Counted from the stretch's first letter, positions 17,869 through 27,500 are shown. The stretch: 64,000 nt of DNA from Streptomyces rhizosphaerihabitans (GCF_025399795.1 NZ_JAODTZ010000004.1:124001-188000); one strand, 5' to 3'. Translations and numbers: made by a program. The notes: a model not told the origin generated them from the sequence alone.

Positions 17869-17941
17869 GCGGACGTAGCTCAGTTGGTAGAGCGCAACCT
17901 TGCCAAGGTTGAGGTCGCCAGTTCGAACCTGGTCGTCCGCT
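17869..17941 (+). tRNA. tRNA-Gly (anticodon GCC)
   Basis: The acceptor stem GCGGACG pairs with CGTCCGC and the discriminator is T. The anticodon stem CAACC/GGTTG has loop TTGCCAA, giving GCC. The T arm is CCAG-TTCGAAC-CTGG. First tRNA of a five-gene cluster. Confidence 0.97.
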
Positions 17942-17979
17942 CGCAGGAAGTGGGGGATTCTTCCCGAACCCGCACTCCT

Positions 17980-18050
17980 GGTGGAGTGGCCGAGAGGCGA
18001 GGCAACGGCCTGCAAAGCCGTCTACACGGGTTCAAATCCCGTCTCCACCT
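17980..18050 (+). tRNA. tRNA-Cys (anticodon GCA)
   Basis: The acceptor stem GGTGGAG pairs with CTCCACC and the discriminator is T. The anticodon stem ACGGC/GCCGT has loop CTGCAAA, giving GCA. The T loop is TTCAAAT. Genomic CCA follows directly at 18051-18053, unlike its neighbours. Confidence 0.97.
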
Positions 18051-18054
18051 CCAA

Positions 18055-18126
18055 GGACGATTAGCTCAGCGGGAGAGCGCTTCCCTGACACGGAAGAGGT
18101 CACTGGTTCAATCCCAGTATCGTCCA
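18055..18126 (+). tRNA. tRNA-Val (anticodon GAC), copy 1
   Basis: The acceptor stem GGACGAT pairs with ATCGTCC and the discriminator is A. The anticodon stem CTTCC/GGAAG has loop CTGACAC, giving GAC. The T loop is TTCAATC. It differs from copies 2 and 3 only in the acceptor pairs. Confidence 0.97.
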
Positions 18127-18160
18127 CTGGTCCGCAAGGACCCGGTCCGCGAGGATCCCC

Positions 18161-18232
18161 GCGCGATTAGCTCAGCGGGAGAGCGCTTCCCTGACACGGA
18201 AGAGGTCACTGGTTCAATCCCAGTATCGCGCA
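18161..18232 (+). tRNA. tRNA-Val (anticodon GAC), copy 2
   Basis: The acceptor stem GCGCGAT pairs with ATCGCGC and the discriminator is A. The rest is identical to copy 1. It is identical to copy 3. Confidence 0.97.
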
Positions 18233-18272
18233 CGCAGTACCAGCAGCAAACGTGGCTCCGGCCGCGCGACCT

Positions 18273-18344
18273 GCGCGATTAGCTCAGCGGGAGAGCGCTT
18301 CCCTGACACGGAAGAGGTCACTGGTTCAATCCCAGTATCGCGCA
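18273..18344 (+). tRNA. tRNA-Val (anticodon GAC), copy 3
   Basis: This 72-base gene is identical to copy 2. It is the last tRNA of the cluster and is followed six bases later by a perfect terminator hairpin. Confidence 0.97.
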
Positions 18345-18350
18345 CCAGCA

Positions 18351-18383
18351 AAGCCCCCGGCCGTCTCGTACGGTCGGGGGCTT
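18351..18383 (+). terminator. Terminator of tRNA cluster
   Basis: AAGCCCCCGGCCGT pairs with ACGGTCGGGGGCTT over 14 bp (one G-U pair), with loop CTCGT. Confidence 0.9.
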
Positions 18384-18445
18384 CGTCGTGTTCCGGTCGC
18401 GGCGGGCCATGTCCGCCGTCCGGAACACGAGTGTCCGGAACACGC

Positions 18446-18482
18446 CGAAGGGGCCCCTCCGCCGAGGAGGAGGCCCCTTCGG
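18446..18482 (-). terminator. Terminator after zinc-ribbon gene
   Basis: CGAAGGGGCCCCTCC pairs with the GGAGG-A-GGCCCCTTCG arm, with one bulged A and loop GCCGA. It lies four bases past the stop of the minus-strand zinc-ribbon gene. Confidence 0.8.
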
Positions 18483-18486
18483 TCGT

Positions 18487-18789
18487 TCAGGACGAGAAGA
18501 GCATGTGGCCGAAGCTCTTGTGCCGGTGGTGGCCGCCGTGACCGCCGTAGTGGCCGCCGCCGTGCCCGCCGTGCTGCGGGGCGCCCCAGGCGGGCGCCGG
18601 GGCGGACGGGTACGCCTGCGGGGTGCTCGGGGGCGGCGGCGCGGGCTGGGACCACTGCGACTCCACGCGGGTCAGCGACTCCAGCTCGCCGTAGTCGAGA
18701 AATATCCCACGGCAGCCGCTGCACTGCTCGATCTGGACGCCATTGCGGTTGTACGTGTGCATCGGCGCATGGCATTTCGGACACTGCAT
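18487..18789 (-). CDS. TFIIB-type zinc-ribbon protein with His/Gly-rich tail
   Basis: This 100-residue protein begins with a zinc ribbon: MQCPKCHAPMHTYNRNG and IEQCSGCRGIFLDYGELE give two CxxC pairs (CPKC and CSGC). This matches the zf-TFIIB family (PF13453 type), found alone in many bacteria with unknown function. A Pro/Ala-rich linker and then a His/Gly-rich tail (HGGHGGGHYGGHGGHHRHK) follow. The tail could bind metal, but this is inference. The ATG at 18789 begins the ribbon. Confidence 0.85.
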   Translation of the reverse strand: MQCPKCHAPMHTYNRNGVQIEQCSGCRGIFLDYGELESLTRVESQWSQPAPPPPSTPQAYPSAPAPAWGAPQHGGHGGGHYGGHGGHHRHKSFGHMLFSS

Positions 18790-18863
18790 GCTCGGCTCAA
18801 CTCCTCGCCGGTCGGTACTGCTTCCGCCAGGACAGACACTGCCCTGCTTCGGTCGGTTGCACC

Positions 18864-19823
18864 CTACGTCGCGAAACCTTGGGCCAACTCGGGCGGGACC
18901 GCACTCATTCGGTCACAGGCGTCGACCACGGCCTGCTGCACCTCGTCCAACGGCCGGTCCGCGGCGGCGGACTTGGCGACGGCCAGGGCCGCGGTCTGGA
19001 CGGTGAGGGCGCGGGCCGCGACGTCCAGGGCGGGCCAGGGATCGCCGTCGGCGGGAACGGCCGGGCCGTCCGCGTCCCGGTAGGCGGTCAGGAAGCGGAA
19101 CCACTCGTCGGGCGGCAGCAGCCCGCAGGCGTACCAGGCGGCGGGACGGGCCAGGTCCCAGGTCGGGTCGCCGACACCCAGGTCGTCGACGTCGATGAGG
19201 ACCCAGGGACCGTCCGGCGCGGGGTGGCGTACGAGCTGGCCGAGATGCAGGTCACCGTGGCACAGGGTCGTGGCGTCCGGCATCGGGGCCTCGGCCCGCG
19301 CCCAGCCGGGCAGGGCGGCCCAGGCGCGCAGGACCGGGGCGGCGGCCGGGTGCGGGCCGGCCGCACGCAGCCGGGCCATCGCGCGGGCCGCCTTGACGGG
19401 TCCCCGCATGGACGGCAGCCCCTGCGGTGCGGGAGCCCGGTGCAGGCGGGCCAGCAGGGTCGCGGCCGCCTCCCAGGGGGCGGCGTCGGGTGTGTCGGGG
19501 TCGACGGGACCGCCGTACGGCCAGAGGGTCACCCGGCGGCCGAGGAGGTCGGCGGGGGTGGGGTTCAGCGGCGGCAGGAGGATGCCGGGGAGGCTCGCGG
19601 CCACGGCGAGCCGGGGGGCGAGCGCGGTGGGGTCCGTGTCCGGGGCGTGGGCCTTGGCGACGAAGTCGCCGTGGCGGACCACAGTGCCGTCGTCGCGGTC
19701 CGCGAGGAGCGTGTCCTCGGCACCGCAGGGGCAGGCGCCACGGGGTCCGGGCACGGCCCTCGCCGGGTGAGCCGCGTGGCGCACAGCGGCGCCGAGTGCG
19801 GGCAGCAGGCTGTCTGCGGTCAC
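18864..19823 (-). CDS. Aminoglycoside phosphotransferase-like kinase
   Basis: This 319-residue protein of the APH/choline kinase fold has the catalytic loop TTLCHGDLHLGQLVRH (Brenner motif HGDxHxxN variant, here with Gln in place of Asn) and the metal-binding WVLIDVDDLGVGDPTWDLARP. The GTG at 19823 has AGGGGGA seven bases upstream; a longer open frame is rejected. An N-terminal ATP lobe is present but poorly conserved, with GDFVAKAH as the likely lysine strand. The substrate is unknown; such proteins in Streptomyces are not necessarily antibiotic resistance enzymes. Confidence 0.85.
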   Translation of the reverse strand: MTADSLLPALGAAVRHAAHPARAVPGPRGACPCGAEDTLLADRDDGTVVRHGDFVAKAHAPDTDPTALAPRLAVAASLPGILLPPLNPTPADLLGRRVTLWPYGGPVDPDTPDAAPWEAAATLLARLHRAPAPQGLPSMRGPVKAARAMARLRAAGPHPAAAPVLRAWAALPGWARAEAPMPDATTLCHGDLHLGQLVRHPAPDGPWVLIDVDDLGVGDPTWDLARPAAWYACGLLPPDEWFRFLTAYRDADGPAVPADGDPWPALDVAARALTVQTAALAVAKSAAADRPLDEVQQAVVDACDRMSAVPPELAQGFAT

Positions 19824-19950
19824 GGGTCCCCCTGGGGCTGTACTACGGGCCTGTACGACATCTGCCGGTGAGGGTACGCAGGTGGGTGCGGGACCCCGGC
19901 ACACCGGGCACCGCGACGACTCCGCATCGCGACACCGCGCACGCGGCAAA

Positions 19951-19990
19951 AAAGATGCCCGCGCAGCTCCCCAGCTGCGCGGGCATCTTT
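19951..19990. terminator. Perfect 18-bp hairpin, bidirectional terminator
   Basis: AAAGATGCCCGCGCAGCT (19951-19968) pairs perfectly with 19973-19990 around a CCCC loop, with A- and T-tracts on each side. It lies between the small membrane protein gene (minus strand, ending at 20076) and the APH-like gene upstream region, so it probably serves the former. Confidence 0.9.
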
Positions 19991-20075
19991 GTGCCGTCCG
20001 CCGCACCCCCGTCCCCACGGGGTTTCATGGCCGGATGTCCCCGCCCGGACCGCTCTTCCGGGCCTGGGGCGCCGC

Positions 20076-20282
20076 TCAGCGCCCCAGCATCACGCCCACG
20101 GACGACGCCTGTGTGACCACCGCGTCCCAGCCGCCGAAGACGACTACGAGCAGGGCCGCCAGAGGAAGGACCATCGCTGTCGCCACCAAGGGGTGGCGCT
20201 GACCCTGGCGAGTGCCGAACGCGGCTACGTACGCCCTGCGTCCCTGCGTGCGGAGCTCTGTCCGCGGTGCCGTCTGGGCCAT
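20076..20282 (-). CDS. Small membrane protein, unknown
   Basis: This 68-residue protein has a basic, hydrophilic N-terminus (RTELRTQGRRAYVAAFGTRQGQRHP) and then one helix ATAMVLPLAALLVVVFGGW, finishing with a short outside tail. AGGAGAGGG stands just before the ATG, a strong ribosome binding site, and a strong terminator follows. I do not recognise a family. Confidence 0.7.
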   Translation of the reverse strand: MAQTAPRTELRTQGRRAYVAAFGTRQGQRHPLVATAMVLPLAALLVVVFGGWDAVVTQASSVGVMLGR

Positions 20283-20523
20283 GGTCCCTCTCCTGACCGA
20301 GCTTCTGTTGTGCCTGGCAGCGGCGGGTGTCTGACCTCGGGGGACGAGTGCTGCACCCGCCGCTTGACATCAAATCTAGGCGCGTGGCGACATCGGGGCG
20401 TCATGCCCTCGTACCGATTGCCGGGCCTCCCGGAGGATGAGCGATGACCTGCGGAGTACTACCGTGGGTGGAGACGCGGACCCAGGTCTCAGGGTCTTCC
20501 CGGAGGGGCCGCCCGATGTGCCC

Positions 20524-20757
20524 CTACTGTTCCGAGCTGTCCTCCCGGGGAACCGGCTGCTCGACCAGCGCCAGCACCCGAGTCGCCATGAAGCGGGCGG
20601 TCCGTACCACTGTTCCGTTTCGAGTGACTTCGCTCACTTCTACGACACCTCGGCGCACCGCCGTCTCCACCCGGCGGCCCGCCCTGCTCGCCACCACCTC
20701 GTACGTCCGCGTCGTGTCCCCTGCGTCCACGACTATCTCCACGCGGTCACCCTTCAC
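20524..20757 (-). CDS. Small soluble beta-rich protein, unknown
   Basis: This 77-residue protein (VKGDRVEIVVDAGDTTRTYEVVASRAGRRVETA...) alternates short beta-type strands and ends in an acidic tail. The GTG at 20757 is chosen because GAAGGGGG precedes it by nine bases; the longer frame to 20853 adds unconvincing sequence. It is divergent from the protein kinase gene. The function is unknown; the pattern could suit a small SH3-like or OB-type fold (weak inference). Confidence 0.6.
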   Translation of the reverse strand: MKGDRVEIVVDAGDTTRTYEVVASRAGRRVETAVRRGVVEVSEVTRNGTVVRTARFMATRVLALVEQPVPREDSSEQ

Positions 20758-20953
20758 GGGTTCAATCCCCCTTCTGCGATGGATGGTTGGGATCACAGGC
20801 AGTCCAAAGAGGCCCTGTTCGCACGCTCTCTGACCACCTCTCAAGTTTCCCACCCGGCACTGACAATCGATCGGAACGAGAGGGCGCGGCCTCTGCGCGC
20901 ACCCGGCCGCGGAAACGTAAGCTGTGGCTCGTCAAACGGACCGGGCAGCGGGG

Positions 20954-22219
20954 ATGGACATGGCGATGATGCGCCTGAGGCGCGAGGACCCGCGTGTCGT
21001 CGGCTCGTTCAGGCTTCACCGACGGCTCGGCGCGGGCGGTATGGGTGTTGTCTACCTGGGCTCCGACCGGCGTGGCCAGCGGGTCGCACTGAAGGTGATC
21101 CGGCCGGATCTGGCGGAGGATCAGGAGTTCCGCTCGCGGTTCGCACGCGAGGTCTCGGCGGCACGGCGGATCAGAGGCGGCTGCACGGCCCGGCTCGTCG
21201 CCGCCGACCTGGAGGCGGACCGGCCGTGGTTCGCCACGCAGTACGTGCCCGGCCCCTCCCTGCACGACAAGGTCGCCGAGGCGGGGCCGCTGTCGGCCGC
21301 CGACGTGGCCGCCGTCGGTGCCGCCCTCTCCGAGGGTCTGGTCGCGGTGCACGAGGCCGGGGTGGTCCACCGTGACCTCAAGCCGTCCAACATCCTGCTG
21401 TCCCCGAAGGGGCCGCGGATCATCGACTTCGGTATCGCGTGGGCGACCGGGGCGAGCACACTCACGCACGTGGGCACGGCGGTCGGGTCCCCCGGCTTCC
21501 TGGCGCCGGAGCAGGTGCGCGGTGCCGCCGTCACCCCGGCCACGGACGTCTTCGCGCTCGGGGCCACGCTCGCGTACGCGGCCACCCAGGACTCGCCCTT
21601 CGGGCAGGGCAGTTCCGAGGTGATGCTCTACCGGGTGGTGCACGAGGAGCCGCATCTGCACGGGGTTCCGGACGCGCTCGCACCGCTCGTGCGGGCCTGT
21701 CTGGCGAAGGACCCCGAGGAGCGGCCCAGCACCCTCCAACTGTCCTTGCGGCTCAAGGAGATCGCGGCCCGCGAGGCCCAGGGCATGGCGGACGCGCGGC
21801 CGCCCGCGCCGCGTACGGATCCGGACCGGCCGACGGGGCGCCTGGCCGAGCAGTACGCCGAGCAGCGCACCCAGCGGCGCCCGGGGACCACTCCCCCGCC
21901 GCGCACCGGCGGGACGAACGGCGGATCCCGGTCGGGATCGCGACCGGCGCCCGCCCGCAACACCGGCCGCACCGGGAACAGGCCCGCTCCCCGCAGCGGC
22001 ACCGGACGGCCCGGTCCGCGCACCACCGGGACCGGCAGGCGGCCCGCCAATCCCCGGCTGCTGCGCCAGCGGCTCTTCGTGTTCGTGGTGGTGACGCTGC
22101 TGGTCGCGCTCGGTATCGCGGCGGCCCAGGGGTGCCAGGGTCCGTCCCGCGGGCTCGACGACGGCCCGCGCGGCGGCGTACACCAGGAACAGAGAGCTCA
22201 GGGGCGCCTGGGGACGTGA
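20954..22219 (+). CDS. Ser/Thr protein kinase, membrane-anchored
   Basis: This eukaryotic-type kinase has about 421 residues. From the ATG at 20954 the kinase domain has the Gly loop GAGGMG (26-31), the lysine in ALKVI (K47), the catalytic HRDLKPSN (139-146), DFG (158-160) and APE (184-186). A Pro/Arg/Gly/Thr-rich linker of about 90 residues follows, then one membrane helix (FVFVVVTLLVALGIAAA) and a very short extracellular tail. No PASTA or other sensor domain is present, so signals must come through partners. ATG codons at 20960 and GTG at 20924 are alternative starts; the binding site is unclear. It is convergent with the TrmH gene. Confidence 0.93.
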   Translation: MDMAMMRLRREDPRVVGSFRLHRRLGAGGMGVVYLGSDRRGQRVALKVIRPDLAEDQEFRSRFAREVSAARRIRGGCTARLVAADLEADRPWFATQYVPGPSLHDKVAEAGPLSAADVAAVGAALSEGLVAVHEAGVVHRDLKPSNILLSPKGPRIIDFGIAWATGASTLTHVGTAVGSPGFLAPEQVRGAAVTPATDVFALGATLAYAATQDSPFGQGSSEVMLYRVVHEEPHLHGVPDALAPLVRACLAKDPEERPSTLQLSLRLKEIAAREAQGMADARPPAPRTDPDRPTGRLAEQYAEQRTQRRPGTTPPPRTGGTNGGSRSGSRPAPARNTGRTGNRPAPRSGTGRPGPRTTGTGRRPANPRLLRQRLFVFVVVTLLVALGIAAAQGCQGPSRGLDDGPRGGVHQEQRAQGRLGT

Positions 22220-22283
22220 CGGTCCGTAAGGACACCGGAGAACCGGTGGCGGACCGGAGCCCGGGCGGTCCCGCGGGTGGCCC

Positions 22284-23102
22284 TCAGCTCTCGGGGCGGC
22301 CCGTCGCCACCGCGTAGAAGGCGACCGCCGCGGCCGCGCCGACGTTCAGGGAGTCGACACCGTGGGCCATCGGGATGCGGACCCATTCGTCGGCCGCCAT
22401 GAGGGCCCGGGTGGACAGACCGTCGCCCTCCGCGCCGAGCATCAGCGCGACCCGGTCCATCCGGTGCGGGGCGGCCTCGTCGAGGGACCTGGCCTTCTCG
22501 TCCGGCGTGAGGGCGAGCAGGTTGAATCCGGCGTCGCGCACCGATTCCAGGCCCTTGGGCCAGGTGTCGAGCCGGGCGTACGGGACCGAGAAGACCGCGC
22601 CCATCGAGACCTTCACCGAGCGGCGGTAGAGGGGGTCGGCACAGTCCGGGGAGAGCAGCACGGCGTCCATGCCGAGGGCGGCGGCGGAGCGGAAGATGGC
22701 GCCGATGTTGGTGTGGTCGTTGACCGACTCCATGACGACGACCCGGCGGGCGGACCGCAGCAGTTCGTCCGCCGTCGGCAGCGGCTTGCGCTGCATCGAG
22801 GCCAGCGCTCCGCGGTGCACGTGATAGCCGGTGACCTGCTCGGCGAGCTCCGGGCTGACCGCGTAGACGGGAGCCGGGAGCTCGTCGATGACGTCGCGCA
22901 TGACGTCGACCCACTTGGCGGACAGGAGCATCGAACGCATCTCGTACCCGGCGTCCTTGGCCCGTCTGATGACCTTCTCGCCCTCGGCGATGAACAGGCC
23001 CTCGGCGGGTTCGCGCTTGCGGCGCAGTTCCACGTCGGTCAGGCCCGTGTAGTCGCGCAGACGCGGGTCGTCGGGGTTCTCGACGGTGATGAGATCGGCC
23101 AC
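22284..23102 (-). CDS. TrmH/SpoU-family RNA 2'-O-methyltransferase
   Basis: This 272-residue SPOUT methyltransferase carries the three family motifs: motif 1 NDHTNIGAIFRSAAALG, motif 2 LMLGAEGDGLS and motif 3 DSLNVGAAAAVAFY. These form the trefoil-knot SAM site. The N-terminal 110 residues include FIAEGEKVIRRA, a substrate-binding L30e-like domain. It methylates a ribose in tRNA or rRNA; which one cannot be told from the sequence. The ATG is at 23102. Confidence 0.92.
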   Translation of the reverse strand: MADLITVENPDDPRLRDYTGLTDVELRRKREPAEGLFIAEGEKVIRRAKDAGYEMRSMLLSAKWVDVMRDVIDELPAPVYAVSPELAEQVTGYHVHRGALASMQRKPLPTADELLRSARRVVVMESVNDHTNIGAIFRSAAALGMDAVLLSPDCADPLYRRSVKVSMGAVFSVPYARLDTWPKGLESVRDAGFNLLALTPDEKARSLDEAAPHRMDRVALMLGAEGDGLSTRALMAADEWVRIPMAHGVDSLNVGAAAAVAFYAVATGRPES

Positions 23103-23166
23103 AGGGTGATACTGCCTTGTCCTGGGTGTGGTGCCAACGGCTGGGAACGGGTTGGGTTACCCGTGG

Positions 23167-24399
23167 TTACTCGGGAAGTCCGGAGCCGACGTTCACGACC
23201 TCGCCGATGACGATGACCGCGGGCGGCCGCACGTCCTCGGCGCGGACGGTCTCGGCGACGGTGGCCAGGGTGGCGTCGACCCGGCGCTGTGCCGCGGTCG
23301 TGCCCTCCTGGACGAGGGCGACGGGGGTGTCGGCCGGCCTGCCGTGCGCCACGAGGGTGTCGGCGATCCTGCCGATCTTGTCGACGCCCATGAGGACGAC
23401 GAGGGTGCCGCGCAGCTTGGCCAGCGCGGGCCAGTCGACGAGGGAGCGCTCGTCGTCGGGGGCGACATGACCGCTGACCACGGTGAACTCGTGGGCGACT
23501 CCCCGGTGGGTGACCGGGATGCCGGCCGCGCCCGGTACCGAGATCGAGCTGGAGATGCCGGGGACGATCGTGCAGGCGATGCCCGCCTCGGCGAGCGCCT
23601 GGGCCTCCTCCATGCCCCGGCCGAAGACGAACGGGTCGCCGCCCTTCAGCCGGACGACGGCCTTGCCCTGCTTCGCGTGCTCGATGAGTGCGTTGTTGAT
23701 GGCCTCCTGGGCCATGAACCTGCCGTACGGGATCTTCGCAGCGTCGATCACCTCGACGTGCGGCGGGAGTTCGGCGAGCAGGTCGCGGGGACCGAGGCGG
23801 TCGGCGATGACCACGTCGGCCTCGGCGAGCAGCCGGCGGCCGCGGACCGTGATCAGGTCGGGGTCGCCGGGACCTCCGCCGACCAGGGCGACGCCGGGGG
23901 TACGGGTGCGGTGGTGCGGCGCGACGAGCGTGCCGTCGCGCAGCCCCTCGACCACGGCGTCGCGGATGGCGGCGGTGTGGCGGGGGTCACGGCCCTTGGC
24001 GTTCGTGGTCAGGACGGCGACGGTCACGCCCTCGCTGTGGCCGGTGGCCGGGGTCCACGCGGTCGCCGCGTCGGCGTCGTCCGAGCGGACGCACCAGACC
24101 CGGCCCCGCTCCGCCTCGGCCGAGGCCTCGGCACTGGCCCGCGGGTCGCTCGTGGCGATCAGCGCGTACCAGGCGTCGGCGAGGTCGCCCTCCTCGTACG
24201 GGCGCCTCGTCCAGGTGATCTCGCCCGCGTCCGCCATCGCCTCGACGGAGGGTGTCGCCTGCGGTGACACGAGGTGGACGTCCGCGCCGGCCGCGATGAG
24301 CGCGGGAAGCCGGCGCTGGGCCACCTGGCCACCGCCGAGGACGACGACGCGACGGCCCGCGAGGCGGAGGCCTACGGGGTAGGCGGGGTGTTCGGCCAT
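23167..24399 (-). CDS. cobA: Siroheme synthase: precorrin-2 dehydrogenase + uroporphyrinogen-III methyltransferase
   Basis: This 410-residue fusion enzyme has two parts. The N-terminal third is a Rossmann domain of the CysG-N/Met8 type (RRVVVLGGGQVAQRRLPALIAAGA). The C-terminal 250 residues are the SAM-dependent uroporphyrinogen-III methyltransferase, with VALVGGGPGDPDLITVRG, VVRLKGGDPFVFGRG, VPGISSSISVPGAAGIPVTHRG and VVLMGVDKI. Together they make precorrin-2 and sirohydrochlorin, feeding siroheme and cobalamin. The fusion is shorter than E. coli CysG (457), and the middle dimerisation region looks reduced, so the dehydrogenase activity should be checked. The neighbours cobT and cobL fit a cobalamin role. 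Confidence 0.92.
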   Translation of the reverse strand: MAEHPAYPVGLRLAGRRVVVLGGGQVAQRRLPALIAAGADVHLVSPQATPSVEAMADAGEITWTRRPYEEGDLADAWYALIATSDPRASAEASAEAERGRVWCVRSDDADAATAWTPATGHSEGVTVAVLTTNAKGRDPRHTAAIRDAVVEGLRDGTLVAPHHRTRTPGVALVGGGPGDPDLITVRGRRLLAEADVVIADRLGPRDLLAELPPHVEVIDAAKIPYGRFMAQEAINNALIEHAKQGKAVVRLKGGDPFVFGRGMEEAQALAEAGIACTIVPGISSSISVPGAAGIPVTHRGVAHEFTVVSGHVAPDDERSLVDWPALAKLRGTLVVLMGVDKIGRIADTLVAHGRPADTPVALVQEGTTAAQRRVDATLATVAETVRAEDVRPPAVIVIGEVVNVGSGLPE

Positions 24400-24518
24400 G
24401 GAGGTGCGGCTCCTCGTGCGGGCAGGCGGTGCGGTGGGGGCGCGCTGCGGCTCTGGAGCGGCCCTGACGTGGGGTTCTTCGGCAGTGGGCCCGGACAGGG
24501 GTCCAGCCTACGGCGGGG

Positions 24519-24548
24519 CGGGGTGGGCAGCTCGGGACGCCTGCCCAC
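24519..24548 (-). terminator. Hairpin after cobT
   Basis: GGGTGGGCAG (24519-24528) pairs perfectly with CTGCCCACCC (24539-24548) around a 10-base loop. It lies 18 bases past the stop of the BluB-CobT gene, between it and cobA. There is no U-tract. Confidence 0.65.
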
Positions 24549-24566
24549 CCGCCGGTGCCGTCGGGC

Positions 24567-27500
24567 CTACTTCTCGGTCACCCCGGCCGAGTCGAACGTC
24601 GCGACCTCGTGCATCGCCCGCGCCGCGCTCTGGACGATGGGCAGGGCCAGGAGAGCGCCGGTGCCCTCGCCCAGACGCAGGTCGAGGTCGATCAGGGGGC
24701 GCAGGCCCAGCTTGTTCAGGGCGGCCACGTGACCGGGCTCCGCGCTGCGGTGACCCGCGATGCAGGCGGCCAGGACCTCGGGGGCGATGGCGCGGGCGAC
24801 CAGTGCGGCGGCGCCGGCGCTGACGCCGTCCAGGATCACCGGTGTCCGCAGGGACGCGCCACCGAGGAGGAGGCCGACCATGGCGGCGTGTTCGAGGCCA
24901 CCGATCGCGGCGAGGACGCCGATCGGGTCGGCCGGATCCGGCTGGTGGAAGTCGATGGCACGGCGGACGACCTCGGTCTTGCGGGCCAGGGTCTCGTCGT
25001 TGATGCCGGTACCGCGGCCCGTCACCTCGGCGGGGTCGGCGCCGGTGAAGACCGAGATCAGAGCCGCCGAAGCGGTCGTGTTGGCGATGCCCATCTCGCC
25101 GGTCAGCAGTGCCTTGTTGCCCGCGGCCACCAGGTCGCGGGCCGTCTCGATGCCCACCTCCAGCGCCGCGATCGCCTCTTCGCGGGTCATGGCGGGACCC
25201 GTCGTCATGTCGGCGGTGCCCGCGCGGACCTTGCGCGGCAGCAGGCCCGGCGTGGCCGGCAGGTCGGAGGCGACACCCACGTCGACGACGCAGACCTCGG
25301 CGCCCACCTGGTTGGCGAACGCGTTGCAGACCGCGCCGCCGCCCAGGAAGTTGGCGACCATCTGCCCGGTGACCTCCTGGGGCCAGGGGGTGACGCCCTG
25401 CGCGTGGACGCCGTGGTCGCCCGCGAAGATCGCGACGGCGGCGGGCTCCGGGATCGGCGGCGGACACATCCGGGAGAGGCCCGACAGCTGCGCGGAGATG
25501 ATCTCCAGCATGCCGAGGGCGCCCGCGGGCTTGGTCATCCGCTTCTGGCGCTCCCACGCCTCGCCGAGCGCCTTGGCGTCCAGCGGGCGGATGTTGGAGA
25601 CGGTCTCGGCGAGCAGGTCGTGCGGCTCCTCGCCGGGCAGCGCACGGCGGCCGTACGTCTCCTCGTGCACGACCCACGACAGGGGGCGGCGCTTGGACCA
25701 GCCGGCCTGCATCAGCTCGGGCTCGTCGGGGAACTCGTCGACGTATCCGACGCAGAGGTAGGCGACCACGTCGAGGTGGTCGGGCAGGCCCAGCGCGCGG
25801 ACCATCTCCCGCTCGTCGAAGAAGCTGACCCAGCCGACGCCGAGGCCCTCGGCGCGGGCCGCGAGCCACAGGTTCTCGACCGCGAGGGCGGAGGAGTACG
25901 GGGCCATCTGGGGCTGGGTGTGCCGGCCCAGGGTGTGGCGGCCGCCCCGGGTCGGGTCGGCGGTGACCACGATGTTGACCGGGGTGTCGAGGATCGCCTC
26001 GATCTTCAGTTCCTTGAACTGCTTGGCACGGCCCTTGGGAAGCGACTTGGCGTAGGCCTCGCGCTGGCGCTGGGCGAGTTCGTGCATGCTGCGCCGGGTG
26101 TCGGCGGAGCGGATGACGACGAAGTCCCAGGGCTGGGAGTGGCCGACGGACGGCGCGTCGTGCGCGGCCTCCAGGACGCGCAGCAGCACGTCGTGCGGGA
26201 TCGGGTCGCTGCGGAAGCCGTTGCGGATGTCACGGCGCTCTCGGATCACCCGCAGGACGGCCTCGCGCTCGGCGTCGCCGTAGCCGGGGGCGGCCGGACC
26301 GGTGGACTCTCGTACGTCTTCCACCACGGCCGTGCTCTCTTCCTGGTCGGCGACCTGGGTGCGCAGGTCCTCCGCTTGCTGTGCGGCTACGGGTTCCGGC
26401 TCCGCGGCGAGCGGTTCCGGTACGGGCGCGGGCTCGGGCACGGCCTCGGGCGCGGCCTCCGCTTCCCGGGGGGCGGGCACGGGCGCCTGGGCGACCGGCT
26501 CAGCCGCTGCCCCGGGGGCCTCCTCGACCGGGGCGGGTGCCAGGACGGCCGCGGCCGGCGCGGGCTCCTGGGCCGGCGGTTGCTCCTCGACGGGCAGCGG
26601 CGGCACGGTCATCGCGTGCGGCGGGGTCGGGGCCAGGTGCGGGGCCGTCGGTACCACGGCGTCGACAGGCACGAACTGGTGGCCGAGGCTCTGGTCGGCC
26701 TGGGGCACGAGGGGCGCGCCGGGGAATCCGGGGGCGCCGGCCGTGTCCAGGGCACTCGCGTAGTGCTGGTCGCCGTGGGAGTGACCCTCGGTGGGGTGGG
26801 CGGTGTCCGTGTGCGCTGCCACGCCCACCGGTACGCCGTGCGGGGCCTCGGTGGTGCTGTGCCCGGAGAGGGCGACGCCGTTGTGGGAGAAGGCGGCCTC
26901 CTCGGAGACGGCAGAGCCGTCCTCGGAGAACGCGGGCTGGTCGTTGAACTGCTGGAACTCCTCGAGGCCGAGATCCTGCCCGCCCTGCGAGGCCTCCGCC
27001 GAGCGCGCGGAGAGCGCCGACAGCGCGGACTCCGGGACCTCGAAAGCGTGCGGGGCCGCGGCACCGACGGACTGCTCGGTCCCCGGCAGGGACGCCTCGT
27101 CCGCGAATTGGACAGCCGGTTCCGGCATGTGGACGCCGGGATCGGCGAACCCGGCCACCTGGGCTCCGGGCTCGGCGTCGGCTCCGTACACGTCCTGGCC
27201 GGCGGGCTGCGGCGGGACCTGCGCGTCGGCGAGGCTCTCCTCGACGGGAGCGAGGTGCTGCACGGGCACGATGTGCCCGGCGTCCTCGGGGATCTGCACC
27301 TGTGCGGCCTCGTGCGCGGACGTCTCCGTCTCAACGGCGGCCTGTCCGGCGACGTCCGCGACATCCCCGATGTCCGTGGCGTCCGGAGTGTCGAAGGCGT
27401 GCGGGGCGGCGTCCGGGAACTGCGGGGCGTCGGGAACCTGCGGGGCGGGCGAGCCGTCCGTCGTGGGCGCGGCCGCGGGAGCCTGTCCGTCCGCCTGGTT

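Noticed and set aside
17869..18344. Integrated element at the tRNA cluster
   Set aside because: No integrase, excisionase or duplicated tRNA 3' end (att site) is found nearby; the repeated 3' ends belong to whole tRNA genes.
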